From positions 1-52,293 of the forward strand of contig CAYMHR010000009.1 in assembly GCA_964390295.1 (NCBI GenBank): 52,293 bases of DNA, given 5' to 3'. The translations under genes were made by a program, and so were the position numbers. Below, piece by piece: positions 8,294 to 15,668 of this stretch; the stretch's first letter is position 1, and the number at the start of each line of letters is the position of its first letter. The notes beneath the pieces were generated by a model. The model was not told where the DNA came from, ran no database searches, and saw only the letters and a list, made by a program, of their open reading frames with translations. Origin of the DNA: RGIG3009 sp964390295. Lineage in GTDB: Bacteria > Bacillota > Clostridia > Oscillospirales > Acutalibacteraceae.

Positions 8294-8341
8294 ACTACTC
8301 ATCCTTCCAAAAAACTGTGATACAAAATATCCTACACCAAA

Positions 8342-8370
8342 ATAGTATTCATATTTTTAGCATTTGTCAA
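8342..8370 (-). promoter_or_regulatory. Promoter of acpP
   Basis: On the minus strand TTGACA (8365-8370), 17-bp spacer, TACTAT (8342-8347). The -35 box lies inside the last codons of the upstream mini-RNase III gene. Confidence 0.75.
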
Positions 8371-8770
8371 TGCCTTTTTCGCTTTTTCTTTCGTTTTCTT
8401 CTAAAGTCAGTGCAAACAGCTCCCGCACACGCTCCAGTTGCCCCGAAAGATACAGGTATCCGAACAGAGCTTCCAAGCCGGTAGCCTTGTGATAATCGCC
8501 GCCGGAACGCGCCGTGTGTGCGTTCCGGCCACGCTTATACACCGCTTGTTCCGGTTCCGTCAAATGCGGATAAATGGCATCCAGTGCCGCCGCCTGTGCT
8601 TCGGCACGAACCTGCCGCACCGCCAAGCGGTGTTGCTCTTTGTTGGGGCGGGAAGCCATGCTGACCAGACGCTCTCGCACCATCAGCTCATATACGCCGT
8701 CCCCTACAAACGCCAAATTCAGCGGACTGATCGTATGCAGATCGACCGAGATCGGACACAGACGTTCCAT
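8357..8770 (-). CDS. mrnC: Mini-ribonuclease III
   Basis: A 137-residue protein with a single RNase III catalytic domain and no double-stranded-RNA-binding domain. In Bacillota this enzyme matures the 3' and 5' ends of 23S rRNA. The family motif is LAFVGDGVYELMVR (19-32) with its acidic residues, followed by KRGRNAHTA. The start at 8770 has GGAGGGG directly upstream; an in-frame ATG at 8800 has none and would overlap obg. It lies 13 bp after obg and is probably cotranscribed with it. Confidence 0.92.
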   Translation of the reverse strand: MERLCPISVDLHTISPLNLAFVGDGVYELMVRERLVSMASRPNKEQHRLAVRQVRAEAQAAALDAIYPHLTEPEQAVYKRGRNAHTARSGGDYHKATGLEALFGYLYLSGQLERVRELFALTLEENERKSEKGIDKC

Positions 8771-8783
8771 GGTTTCCCCTCCG

Positions 8784-10055
8784 TTAGTTGACAAAGTCAA
8801 ATTCCAGGTCGTAGATGCTTACCGTGTCGCCCTCCTGCACACCGGCTTCCTCCAGCTTTCGGATCACACCGCTGGATTGCAGTACACGTTCAAAATATTG
8901 CAGCCCATCCGGGTCTTGCAAATCCACCGTTTGAAGTAGCTTTAACAGCCATTCGCCTTCGACAAAAAACACACCGTCGTGCCGCTCGATATGCACCTCA
9001 CGGCCGGCCAACGATTCCATGGCAAGCGGCTGCACCGGCTCCGCCTCGAAGGCTCGGATCGGGGGCAATTCCGCCAGCAACGCTGCACATCGCTGGATCA
9101 GTGCTTCGGTTCCGTGGGCAATCGCCGCCATGATCGGGAAATATTCCAGCCCACGGCGGCTCATTTCCGCTTCAAAGGCTGCCAACTGCTCGTCGGTTGC
9201 CAAATCACACTTGTTGCCCGCTACCAGCATCGGACGCTTTGCCAGCTCCGGATCAAATCGTTCCAGCTCGCGAGTAATGGTGTCCAAATCCTCCAACGGA
9301 TCACGGCCCTCGCTACCGGAAACGTCCACAACGTGCACCAACAGTCGACACCGCTCCACGTGTCGCAAAAATTCGTGGCCGAGACCGACACCTTCGCTGG
9401 CACCCTCGATGATCCCCGGAATATCTGCCATAACGAAGGAAGCGCCCCGATCTACGCGCACCACACCGAGTACCGGCGTGATCGTGGTAAAGTGATAGTT
9501 GGCAATTTCCGGCTTTGCCTCGCTGACAACCGACACCAACGTGGATTTTCCCACATTGGGGAAGCCCACCAGCCCCACGTCAGCAAGCAGTTTCAGCTCC
9601 AAACGAATTTCGTGCTCCTCGCCCGGCGTACCGGGCTTGGCAAACCGCGGAACCTGGCGCGTGGCGGTGGCAAAATGAGCATTGCCCCAGCCGCCCCGAC
9701 CGCCCTTAGCGGCAACAAACGGCTCATCGCCGGACATATCCGCCATAAGACGACCCGTTTCGTTATCATACAGAAGCGTGCCACGCGGAACCGGGATGAT
9801 CAGGTCCTCGCCGGCTTTGCCGTAGCGGCGATTGCTGCTGCCCTGTTCTCCGGACGGGGCTGTGAATTTGCGCTTATAGCGAAAATCCGACAAGGTGTTG
9901 TTGCCGTCCTGTGTCACAAACACCACGTTGCCACCCCGACCGCCGTCACCGCCGTCCGGTCCACCGGCCATGATATACTTTTCGCGGTGAAAGGCAACCG
10001 CTCCGTTACCGCCGTTTCCCGCTTTAATGCGAATGACGGCCTTATCAATAAACAT
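8784..10055 (-). CDS. obgE: GTPase Obg (CgtA), ribosome assembly
   Basis: A 423-residue GTPase that binds the 50S subunit and acts in ribosome maturation and stress signalling. Three domains are visible: the glycine-rich Obg fold (1-158, with GGPDGGDGGRGG), the G domain (GFPNVGKST P-loop, ADIPGIIEGAS switch, GNKCD) and a C-terminal OCT domain ending DLEFDFVN. The start at 10055 is where family homology begins and has AAAGGAAC upstream; the reading frame is open farther upstream but without family similarity. The L21-Prp-L27-Obg order is conserved in Bacillota, but here a terminator separates rpmA from obg. Confidence 0.97.
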   Translation of the reverse strand: MFIDKAVIRIKAGNGGNGAVAFHREKYIMAGGPDGGDGGRGGNVVFVTQDGNNTLSDFRYKRKFTAPSGEQGSSNRRYGKAGEDLIIPVPRGTLLYDNETGRLMADMSGDEPFVAAKGGRGGWGNAHFATATRQVPRFAKPGTPGEEHEIRLELKLLADVGLVGFPNVGKSTLVSVVSEAKPEIANYHFTTITPVLGVVRVDRGASFVMADIPGIIEGASEGVGLGHEFLRHVERCRLLVHVVDVSGSEGRDPLEDLDTITRELERFDPELAKRPMLVAGNKCDLATDEQLAAFEAEMSRRGLEYFPIMAAIAHGTEALIQRCAALLAELPPIRAFEAEPVQPLAMESLAGREVHIERHDGVFFVEGEWLLKLLQTVDLQDPDGLQYFERVLQSSGVIRKLEEAGVQEGDTVSIYDLEFDFVN

Positions 10056-10152
10056 ATATGTGTCTGTTCCTTTCCTTATGCTGCTTTTATTATACACGAA
10101 ATCCGGTGCCTTTGGGTAGTACTTTTCGAAAATTTTCCAAAAATTCACACAA

Positions 10153-10182
10153 AAAAGCCTTGTCGGGAACGACAAGGCTTTT
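10153..10182 (-). terminator. Terminator after rpmA
   Basis: A 13-bp perfect stem (AAAAGCCTTGTCG and its complement) with a 4-nt loop; on the minus strand six T residues follow. It ends the rplU-prp-rpmA operon before obg. Confidence 0.88.
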
Positions 10183-10198
10183 GGTCGTCGATATTGTC

Positions 10199-10483
10199 TT
10201 ATTGCTCGGTCGCATAGACGCTGACGCACTTGCGATCTTTGCCCATACGTTCAAAGCGAACCGTGCCGCTGGCCTTTGCGTACAGCGTGTCATCGGAGCC
10301 GATGCCGACGTTCTGACCCGGGTGGATGTGGGTGCCGCGCTGGCGAACCAAAATGTTTCCGGCGAGAACGAACTGACCGTCTGCGCGCTTGGCGCCGAGA
10401 CGCTTGGACTCGGAATCACGGCCGTTCTTGGTAGAACCCATACCCTTTTTATGAGCGAAGAGCTGGATGTTTATTTTCAGCAT
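10199..10483 (-). CDS. rpmA: Ribosomal protein L27 (bL27), N-terminally extended form
   Basis: A 94-residue protein of the large subunit; its N-terminus reaches the peptidyl-transferase centre. It carries the Bacillota-type leader MLKINIQLF followed by AHKKG. The Prp protease encoded just upstream is expected to cut between Phe9 and Ala10, exposing the mature AHKKG end. The start at 10483 has CGGAGGTG 9 bp upstream. Third gene of the rplU-prp-rpmA operon. Confidence 0.97.
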   Translation of the reverse strand: MLKINIQLFAHKKGMGSTKNGRDSESKRLGAKRADGQFVLAGNILVRQRGTHIHPGQNVGIGSDDTLYAKASGTVRFERMGKDRKCVSVYATEQ

Positions 10484-10487
10484 GTTG

Positions 10488-10802
10488 TTACACCTCCGTT
10501 TGTTGTAGCTGGATATACTGCGGATACTGGGCTGTAAGCCCTTCCAAATGCAACCGCAAGCCCTGCAAGGGAATCTGTGCTGTCTCCTGTTCGGAGGAGA
10601 TGCGAACAGACAAACGACCCTCGCTTTCCTGTACCGTCGCCCGGCAACCACACACCTCGGTGAGAGTGTTAGCCGTGAGATAGGCGGCAGAGGAAACTGC
10701 GGCGCACACGATGTCGCGCCCCTGCTCCGCTTGACCGGCGTGGCCCTGAATTTCAAAACCACACAAGCAGTCGCCGCGAGTCAGGATGGTTGCGCGAATC
10801 AT
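10488..10802 (-). CDS. prp: Ribosomal-processing cysteine protease Prp
   Basis: A 104-residue DUF464-family cysteine protease that removes the N-terminal extension of L27. The catalytic pair is visible as His21 in GHAG and Cys33 in DIVCAAVS. Its start overlaps the rplU stop as ATGA and it ends 4 bp before rpmA, so the three proteins are translationally linked. The presence of both the protease and a substrate with the matching cleavage motif makes the assignment firm. Confidence 0.94.
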   Translation of the reverse strand: MIRATILTRGDCLCGFEIQGHAGQAEQGRDIVCAAVSSAAYLTANTLTEVCGCRATVQESEGRLSVRISSEQETAQIPLQGLRLHLEGLTAQYPQYIQLQQTEV

Positions 10803-11152
10803 TCCTCGGCGGGAGCTTCCGCCTTGGGAGCGCGAGGCGCTCTGGCATGGATGCCGTTAATCTGCACCTTGGTGTAGGGCTGACGATGGCCCATCGCGCG
10901 CTTACTGCCCTTCTTGGGACGATAGGTGAACACGGTGATTTTCTTGGCTTTGCCGTTCTTCAGCACCTGTGCATCGACGTAAGCACCCTTCAAATACGGG
11001 GCACCGAGCTTCAGCTCTTTGTCGTTATGCAGAGCAACGACCTTGTCGAACACGACGCTGGCTTCTTCGGCGGCGTCCAGCTTTTCAACGAACAGAACGT
11101 CACCGTTCTGAACCTTGTACTGCTTTCCGCCCGTTTCAATAATGGCGTACAT
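10799..11152 (-). CDS. rplU: Ribosomal protein L21 (bL21)
   Basis: A 117-residue large-subunit protein. It begins MYAIIETGGKQYKV and holds the family signature KITVFTYRPKKGSKRAMGHRQ. An Ala/Pro/Glu-rich tail of about 15 residues follows (ARAPRAPKAEAPAEE), longer than in Bacillus. First gene of the rplU-prp-rpmA operon, behind a strong promoter and a structured 5' leader. Confidence 0.97.
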   Translation of the reverse strand: MYAIIETGGKQYKVQNGDVLFVEKLDAAEEASVVFDKVVALHNDKELKLGAPYLKGAYVDAQVLKNGKAKKITVFTYRPKKGSKRAMGHRQPYTKVQINGIHARAPRAPKAEAPAEE

Positions 11153-11187
11153 ACAAGTACCTGCCTTTTCTTAAGACTCGCTGCGCA

Positions 11188-11239
11188 CGGGCGGATCAAC
11201 GATCACTTGGGTGCTTTGCGCACGGCAAAACACCGCCCG
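11188..11239 (-). ncRNA. Structured 5' leader of the rplU operon (L21-leader-like)
   Basis: The transcript from the promoter at 11258-11286 has about 100 nt before rplU. It can fold into a closing helix (11188-11194 with 11233-11239) around a 10-bp hairpin (11210-11219 with 11225-11234, sharing its last bases) and a small GATC/GATC hairpin. Bacillota rplU genes commonly carry an L21 leader thought to bind L21 for autoregulation; position and shape fit, but I cannot run the covariance model. Confidence 0.5.
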
Positions 11240-11257
11240 GAACATGCGGCAACGGTT

Positions 11258-11286
11258 ATTGTAGCATACTTTTTCGTTTCTGTCAA
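11258..11286 (-). promoter_or_regulatory. Promoter of the rplU-prp-rpmA operon
   Basis: On the minus strand TTGACA (11281-11286), exactly 17 bp, then TACAAT (11258-11263) with TGC before it (extended -10). It lies just below the stop of the DUF554 gene. Confidence 0.88.
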
Positions 11287-11294
11287 CACTTTTT

Positions 11295-11999
11295 TCAAAA
11301 CACAAGATCACACAGCGGACAAAGCAGTACCGGGAAAAAGACGGCCGGCACAAAATTGGCAACCTTGAGCCGGGTCGCCTTCAACAAATTGAGGCCCAAC
11401 CCGATAATCAACAGCGATCCGACGCAATTCATCTCCGCAATGACCGCGGTGCTCAAATAGGGTGCAACCGCCTGCGCCAGCAGGGTAATTCCTCCTTGGT
11501 AAATCAGCACGGTCACCGCTGCTAACAGAACACCGCTGCCCAACGTAGCGCCAAACACCATGGCGGTGATCAGGTCTAATATCGACTTTAAGTACAGCAT
11601 TTCGTGGTTGCCCTGCAAACCGCTCTGGAGCGAACCGACGATGGCCATGGTTCCTACGCAAAACAGCAGACTGGCGCTGACAAACGCCTGTGCCATGCGC
11701 CCGTTTCCGTCCGATTTGCCACGGCTGGCCCACTGCTCGATCCGCTTCCCAAGCCGATGCAACCGATTGTCTAAATCCAACAGCTGTCCGACCGCGGCAC
11801 CCAACACCAACGACAGCACCGCAACCAGCGTATTTTCGCCGTCAAGGCATCCGCGAAACCCAATGTACAGCACGCAAAAGCCCACGCCGTGCATCAGCGT
11901 TTCGGTCAGACGTTCCGGAATTCCCTTCTTCAAGAGCAATCCCAAAGAACCGCCGACCAACACGGTGGCTACGTTCACAAGCGTCCCCAACAAAGCCAT
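11295..11999 (-). CDS. DUF554 family membrane protein
   Basis: A 234-residue integral membrane protein with about six to seven hydrophobic segments. It starts with the family's LGTLVNVATVLVGGSLGLLLKKGIPERL block and contains GKRIEQW and CVGTMAIVGSLQSGL, typical of DUF554 (YdfK/YqgA). Function is not established for the family; some members have been suggested to be transporters. No terminator separates it from the rplU promoter region, so some read-through into rplU is possible. Confidence 0.85.
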   Translation of the reverse strand: MALLGTLVNVATVLVGGSLGLLLKKGIPERLTETLMHGVGFCVLYIGFRGCLDGENTLVAVLSLVLGAAVGQLLDLDNRLHRLGKRIEQWASRGKSDGNGRMAQAFVSASLLFCVGTMAIVGSLQSGLQGNHEMLYLKSILDLITAMVFGATLGSGVLLAAVTVLIYQGGITLLAQAVAPYLSTAVIAEMNCVGSLLIIGLGLNLLKATRLKVANFVPAVFFPVLLCPLCDLVF

Positions 12000-12042
12000 T
12001 TTACTCGCTCCCGTTCAAAATTTTGTTTCCTTTACCGCAAAA

Positions 12043-12054
12043 CTGTGCTACAAT
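12043..12054 (+). promoter_or_regulatory. Extended -10 promoter of the DUF1624 gene
   Basis: TGTGC precedes TACAAT (12049-12054), giving an extended -10 element. The -35 region at the right distance (TTTCCT) is weak. It is about 30 bp before the TTG start. Confidence 0.5.
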
Positions 12055-12085
12055 ACCGATAGACGTTTCTAAAGGAGGACTTTTC

Positions 12086-12859
12086 TTGAAAAGCACCCGT
12101 TCGGCACGGCGAATCCACTTTTTGGACGAGCTTCGCGGTTTTTGTATTATACTAATGGTTTTTTATCACGCATTTTATACCGTTGGTTATATGTTTGGCG
12201 TTTCTTTTGCCGTCGACCTGTTTGAATTTTTCTCGCCCGCCGAGCCTTTCTTTGCCGGTATTTTCATTTTCATTTGCGGTATCTGCTGTAATCTTTCGCA
12301 CAGCAACCTGAAGCGCGGCTTACTGCTCGCCGGCGTTGCCGTGTTGATGTCCGCCGTCCTGTGGTGCGCGGTGCGGCTGACAATTTTGGAACCGAGCACC
12401 ATGATCTGGTTTGGCATCTTACATTTGCTGGCCATCTGCATTTTACTGTACGTTTTATTGCGCCCCACACTGCTGTTCCTGCCGGCCTGGCTCGGCGTGG
12501 CGATCTCGGTTCTGCTGTTTTTGCTGTGCTGGCACGTTTCGCCCTACGAGGGTAGCTATTTCGGCTTTCCCGGCCTTTTCACCGTTGCCACGCCGCCCAC
12601 CGATCGAACGATTCTCTCTTACGTTCTCGGTTTATGCTACGTCGGTTCTACCGGCGACTATTTTCCGTTGCTCCCGTGGGTCTTTTGCTTCTTTGCCGGC
12701 ACGCACGTCGGGCGATGGCGCCGTCGATTTCCGGCATGGATGTCTCGACGTCGTTTTACCTTGCTGGCCGCGATCGGCAAGTACTCCCTGTGGATTTATC
12801 TGGCCCACCAACCGGTTATCTACGGTCTGTGCTTTGCTGTCGATACCGTTTTTCGTTAA
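12086..12859 (+). CDS. DUF1624 (HGSNAT-like) membrane protein
   Basis: A 257-residue protein with about seven to eight membrane segments. The start is a TTG codon preceded by AAAGGAGGAC at 6 bp; no ATG in frame has a comparable site. It opens with the family signature FLDELRGFCIILMVFYHAFY (residues 11-30), including the Arg and His seen in membrane-bound acyltransferases. The family resembles the catalytic domain of heparan-alpha-glucosaminide N-acetyltransferase, so acetylation of an envelope sugar is possible but unproved. It converges with queT at a shared terminator. Confidence 0.85.
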   Translation: MKSTRSARRIHFLDELRGFCIILMVFYHAFYTVGYMFGVSFAVDLFEFFSPAEPFFAGIFIFICGICCNLSHSNLKRGLLLAGVAVLMSAVLWCAVRLTILEPSTMIWFGILHLLAICILLYVLLRPTLLFLPAWLGVAISVLLFLLCWHVSPYEGSYFGFPGLFTVATPPTDRTILSYVLGLCYVGSTGDYFPLLPWVFCFFAGTHVGRWRRRFPAWMSRRRFTLLAAIGKYSLWIYLAHQPVIYGLCFAVDTVFR

Positions 12860-12881
12860 AAGCACTCTATCGGAAGAAAAT

Positions 12882-12910
12882 AAGCGGACGCTTTGCGGCG
12901 TCCGCTTTTA
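12882..12910. terminator. Bidirectional terminator between the DUF1624 gene and queT
   Basis: A 10-bp perfect stem (AAGCGGACGC and complement, 12882-12891 with 12898-12907) with a 6-nt loop, flanked by A-rich and T-rich runs. It serves both converging genes. Confidence 0.85.
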
Positions 12911-12911
12911 T

Positions 12912-13427
12912 TTATGACAGGCGACGGGTGACTCCGCTTTTTTCCAGCGCCATCAACAGTACCAAGCCCCCACCGATGCCGGAGATGGCCTGACCGACGC
13001 CAACCAACGCGACGTGCGCCGCCAACGGCATACCGCCGTAGACCACGTACAGCTCCGTACCGACGACCACGGCGTTGATCACGACCGGCGGCAACGTCGA
13101 AGCAACGGGAAGTCCTCCCAGACGCACATTCCGCAACAGGCGCGTAAGCACGGCGGCCGCAAAGGTGGCACCGGTTCCAAGCAACAAATCCAGTGTCCCT
13201 GCCGGATTCGCGCCGGTGGATAAGCCGATCAGGTTGGACAAAAAGCATCCGATTGTGAGCCCCGAAACCGAAGAGGGCAGATACACCGGCAACGTCGTCA
13301 GCGCTTCTGCGACGCGACATTGAAGCGAACCGAAGCCGATCGGCTGTAACAGCGTCGTCAGCGCCACGTACAGCGCCGCGACGACACCGCTTTGCGCCAA
13401 ATACTGAACCGAACGTTTCGTTTTCAA
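12912..13427 (-). CDS. queT: QueT-family ECF transporter S component (queuosine precursor uptake)
   Basis: A 171-residue protein with five to six hydrophobic segments. The hallmark QCRVAEALTTLPVYLPSSVSGLTIGCFLSNLIG stretch (about 36-68; cited here as landmarks QCRVAEALT and GCFLSNL) is typical of QueT. As an S component it binds a queuosine precursor such as preQ1 and works with shared ECF EcfA/EcfT subunits, not seen in this window. The start is TTG at 13427, with GGAGG 7 bp upstream inside a predicted pseudoknot. That fits preQ1-controlled translation. Confidence 0.85.
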   Translation of the reverse strand: MKTKRSVQYLAQSGVVAALYVALTTLLQPIGFGSLQCRVAEALTTLPVYLPSSVSGLTIGCFLSNLIGLSTGANPAGTLDLLLGTGATFAAAVLTRLLRNVRLGGLPVASTLPPVVINAVVVGTELYVVYGGMPLAAHVALVGVGQAISGIGGGLVLLMALEKSGVTRRLS

Positions 13428-13434
13428 GAAAACG

Positions 13435-13491
13435 CCTCCATAGTTTTGATTTCTGCGAATATCGCAGGGTCAGGATGGTTTCGAACTGACC
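13435..13491 (-). promoter_or_regulatory. Candidate preQ1-class riboswitch (H-type pseudoknot covering the queT ribosome site)
   Basis: In minus-strand sense a 6-bp stem P1 (GGTCAG, 13486-13491, with CTGACC, 13468-13473) encloses a 12-nt loop starting TTC. A second hairpin (CTGCG-ATATT-CGCAG, 13453-13467) follows immediately, then an A-rich tail and TATGGAGG. The CCAT in the P1 loop (13475-13478) can pair with ATGG (13438-13441) next to the GGAGG, closing a pseudoknot over the ribosome site. The order of stem, loop strand, internal hairpin and ribosome site resembles preQ1-II/III riboswitches. Gene context (queT) supports this; exact class match is unverified. Confidence 0.55.
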
Positions 13492-13492
13492 T

Positions 13493-13508
13493 TGTTTCAC
13501 GTGAAACT
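13493..13508. promoter_or_regulatory. parS site (ParB-binding centromere) at the serS stop
   Basis: TGTTTCACGTGAAACT matches 15 of 16 positions of the parS consensus, including a perfect 14-bp palindrome (13494-13507). It lies directly between the serS stop codon and the queT leader, near parA and parB. Confidence 0.92.
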
Positions 13509-14791
13509 TACGGCTTTAAGACCTCGATGCCGCCCAAATACGGACGAAGCACCTCCGGAACGGTCACGGACCCGTCCGCATTCTGGCACTGTTCCACCAA
13601 CGCCGGAATCACACGGCTGGTCGCCAAGCCCGACGCGTTCAGCGTGTGCACCAGCTGGAGCTTGCCGTTTTCGTCGCGATACTTCACGTTACCGCGGCGC
13701 GCCTGGTAATCGCGTCCGTTCGAAGCGGAGCTGACCTCCTTGTAGATGCCCATGCTGGGAATCCACACTTCAATATCCGAGGTGCGTGCCATGGAGAAGG
13801 AGCAGTCGCCGGCAGCGAGCTTGCACAGGCGGTAGTGCAGACCCAGCTTTTGAACCAGCCGTTCCGCCTTGCCCACCAATTCGACAAACGCCGCGTCCGA
13901 GCCCTCCGCGGTGGTGTACTGAACCATTTCCACCTTGTTAAACTGGTGGCCGCGGATCATGCCGCGTTCTTCAGAGCGGTAGCTACCGGCTTCGCGGCGG
14001 TAGCACGGCGTGTAGGCAATATATTTGCGCGGCAATTCGTCACGCGACAAAATCTCGTCGCGGTGCAGGTTGACCAGCGCGGTTTCTGCCGTAGGAAGCA
14101 TAAATTTGCGGTCGGAACTGGTCGGATTTTGAATCCAGTACACCTCGTCCTCAAATTTGGGGAACTGCCCTGCCACGTAGCCACATTCATAGCCGAGCAT
14201 GTGCGGCGGCAAGATAAACTCGTATCCGTCACGCAGGTGCTCGTCGATGAAGAAGTTGAGAATTGCCCATTCCAGTCGCGCACCCATACCGCGGTAAATC
14301 CAGCATCCGTTACCGGCAATTTTCGCGCCACGTTCATAGTCGATCAGGCCGAGGCTTTCGCACAGCTCTACGTGATTACGAAGCGGAAAATCGAACTTCG
14401 GCTGTTCGCCAAAATAGTGAACCGGCTCGTTGTTTTCCTTGCCGCCGGCCGCCAAATCCGGGTCCGGCAGGTTGGGGATACACAACAACAGCGATTTTTG
14501 CTTTTCTTCCAGCTCACCGATGGCCACGTCCGCCTCTTTGATCTTGGCGGAAAGCTCCTTCATCTCCGCCATAATCGCAGAAGCATCACCGCCCGCCTTT
14601 TTGATCTGCGGAATTTGCTTGGAAGCGGCATTCTGCTCCGCCTTCAGCGCGTCGGTCTGTCCCGACAGCTGGCGGCGCTGAGCATCGATCTCCAAAATTT
14701 CGTCGATGACCGTATCCAAATTCATTTCGCGTTTGCGTACCGCCGCTTTCACAAAATCCGGATCGCTACGCACCAATTTAATGTCTACCAT
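13508..14791 (-). CDS. serS: Seryl-tRNA synthetase
   Basis: A 427-residue class II aminoacyl-tRNA synthetase that charges tRNA-Ser. The N-terminal coiled-coil arm spans about residues 25-105 (IDEILEIDAQRRQL to EKQKSLLL). The class II core shows motif 2 at FRSEER-like CYRREAGSYRSEERG and motif 3 at the C-terminal GLATSRVIPALVEQCQ. It follows parB by 18 bp with GAGAGGGAG upstream, so it probably shares the parAB transcript; no T-box leader fits in that gap. The stop codon abuts parS. Confidence 0.96.
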   Translation of the reverse strand: MVDIKLVRSDPDFVKAAVRKREMNLDTVIDEILEIDAQRRQLSGQTDALKAEQNAASKQIPQIKKAGGDASAIMAEMKELSAKIKEADVAIGELEEKQKSLLLCIPNLPDPDLAAGGKENNEPVHYFGEQPKFDFPLRNHVELCESLGLIDYERGAKIAGNGCWIYRGMGARLEWAILNFFIDEHLRDGYEFILPPHMLGYECGYVAGQFPKFEDEVYWIQNPTSSDRKFMLPTAETALVNLHRDEILSRDELPRKYIAYTPCYRREAGSYRSEERGMIRGHQFNKVEMVQYTTAEGSDAAFVELVGKAERLVQKLGLHYRLCKLAAGDCSFSMARTSDIEVWIPSMGIYKEVSSASNGRDYQARRGNVKYRDENGKLQLVHTLNASGLATSRVIPALVEQCQNADGSVTVPEVLRPYLGGIEVLKP

Positions 14792-14809
14792 CTTGATCTC
14801 CCTCTCTTA

Positions 14810-15661
14810 TTACCGCGGCACCATTTGATTGCACAATGCCGTTAGATCCTCTTTTGAATAAAATTCCAGTTGCAACGTTCCACCGTCGCCCTTATCCTGC
14901 ACGCGCACCTTGCGACCAAGCTGTTCGGTCAAGACAAGCTCCACCTCGTCGAACAGAGCATCGCGGCGGCGAGCCTGTCGTTCCGTACGCCGCGTACCAC
15001 GCGTCGCCTTGGCCATTTTTTCCAGTGCCCGTACCGAGAGCTCCTGCTTGATAGCCATTTCCGCCGCTTCGCGTTGTGCCTCCGGCGTATCAAACGACAA
15101 CAGCGTGCGTGCATGTCCTGCCGACAGGCGGCCGTCCTGAACCAATCCGGCAATATCCTCCGGCAAATTTAACAACCGCAAGGCGTTTGCCACTGCCGGG
15201 CGGGATTTGTTGACGGCTCGTGCCGCTTCCTCCTGCGTCATGTCGTATTGTTCCATCAGCGTGCGATAGCCGAGTGCTTCTTCCATCGGGTTTAAGTCCT
15301 GCCGCTGAAGATTTTCAATCAGCGCCAGCTCGGACGCTTCCCGGTCGGTCATTTCGCGGACTACGACCGGCACTTCCGTCAACCCCGCCATGCGCGATGC
15401 GCGCCAACGGCGCTCGCCGGCAACCAACTGATACCTGCCGTCCGGCATGGGGCGCACCAACAGCGGCTGAAGCACACCGTGCTGTTCAATTGATGCCGCC
15501 AAATCCGCCAACGCCGCTTCATCAAACTGTTTGCGAGGCTGGTCGCGGTTCGGTTCGATTTCCGACAAGCGCAGAGAAACGGTTTTTCCCTGTTCCTCAA
15601 CGGCATTTTCGACAAATAACGCCTCTAGGCCCCGTCCGAGGCCTCCTACTTTTGATGCCAT
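14810..15661 (-). CDS. parB: Chromosome-partitioning protein ParB (Spo0J-like)
   Basis: A 283-residue CTP-dependent DNA clamp that loads at parS and spreads along the chromosome. The CTP-binding motif GERRWR is at 82-87 and ENLQR at 116-120. The helix-turn-helix that reads parS is around 141-165 (MTQEEAARAVNKSRPAVANAL), and the C-terminal dimerisation part is at 230-283. Residues 5-15 (VGGLGRGLEAL) form the usual N-terminal segment that stimulates ParA. Seven bp separate it from parA, and two parS sites flank the operon. Confidence 0.96.
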   Translation of the reverse strand: MASKVGGLGRGLEALFVENAVEEQGKTVSLRLSEIEPNRDQPRKQFDEAALADLAASIEQHGVLQPLLVRPMPDGRYQLVAGERRWRASRMAGLTEVPVVVREMTDREASELALIENLQRQDLNPMEEALGYRTLMEQYDMTQEEAARAVNKSRPAVANALRLLNLPEDIAGLVQDGRLSAGHARTLLSFDTPEAQREAAEMAIKQELSVRALEKMAKATRGTRRTERQARRRDALFDEVELVLTEQLGRKVRVQDKGDGGTLQLEFYSKEDLTALCNQMVPR

Positions 15662-15668
15662 CCGCTTC

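Noticed and set aside
12856..13500. 214-residue frame overlapping queT on the same strand
   Set aside because: It is in a different frame, Arg-rich without motif, and covers the leader RNA; the TTG-started queT frame has clear family similarity and a ribosome site.
14792..14809. T-box riboswitch controlling serS
   Set aside because: Only 18 bp separate parB and serS, far too short for a T-box; serS seems to be read from the parAB transcript.
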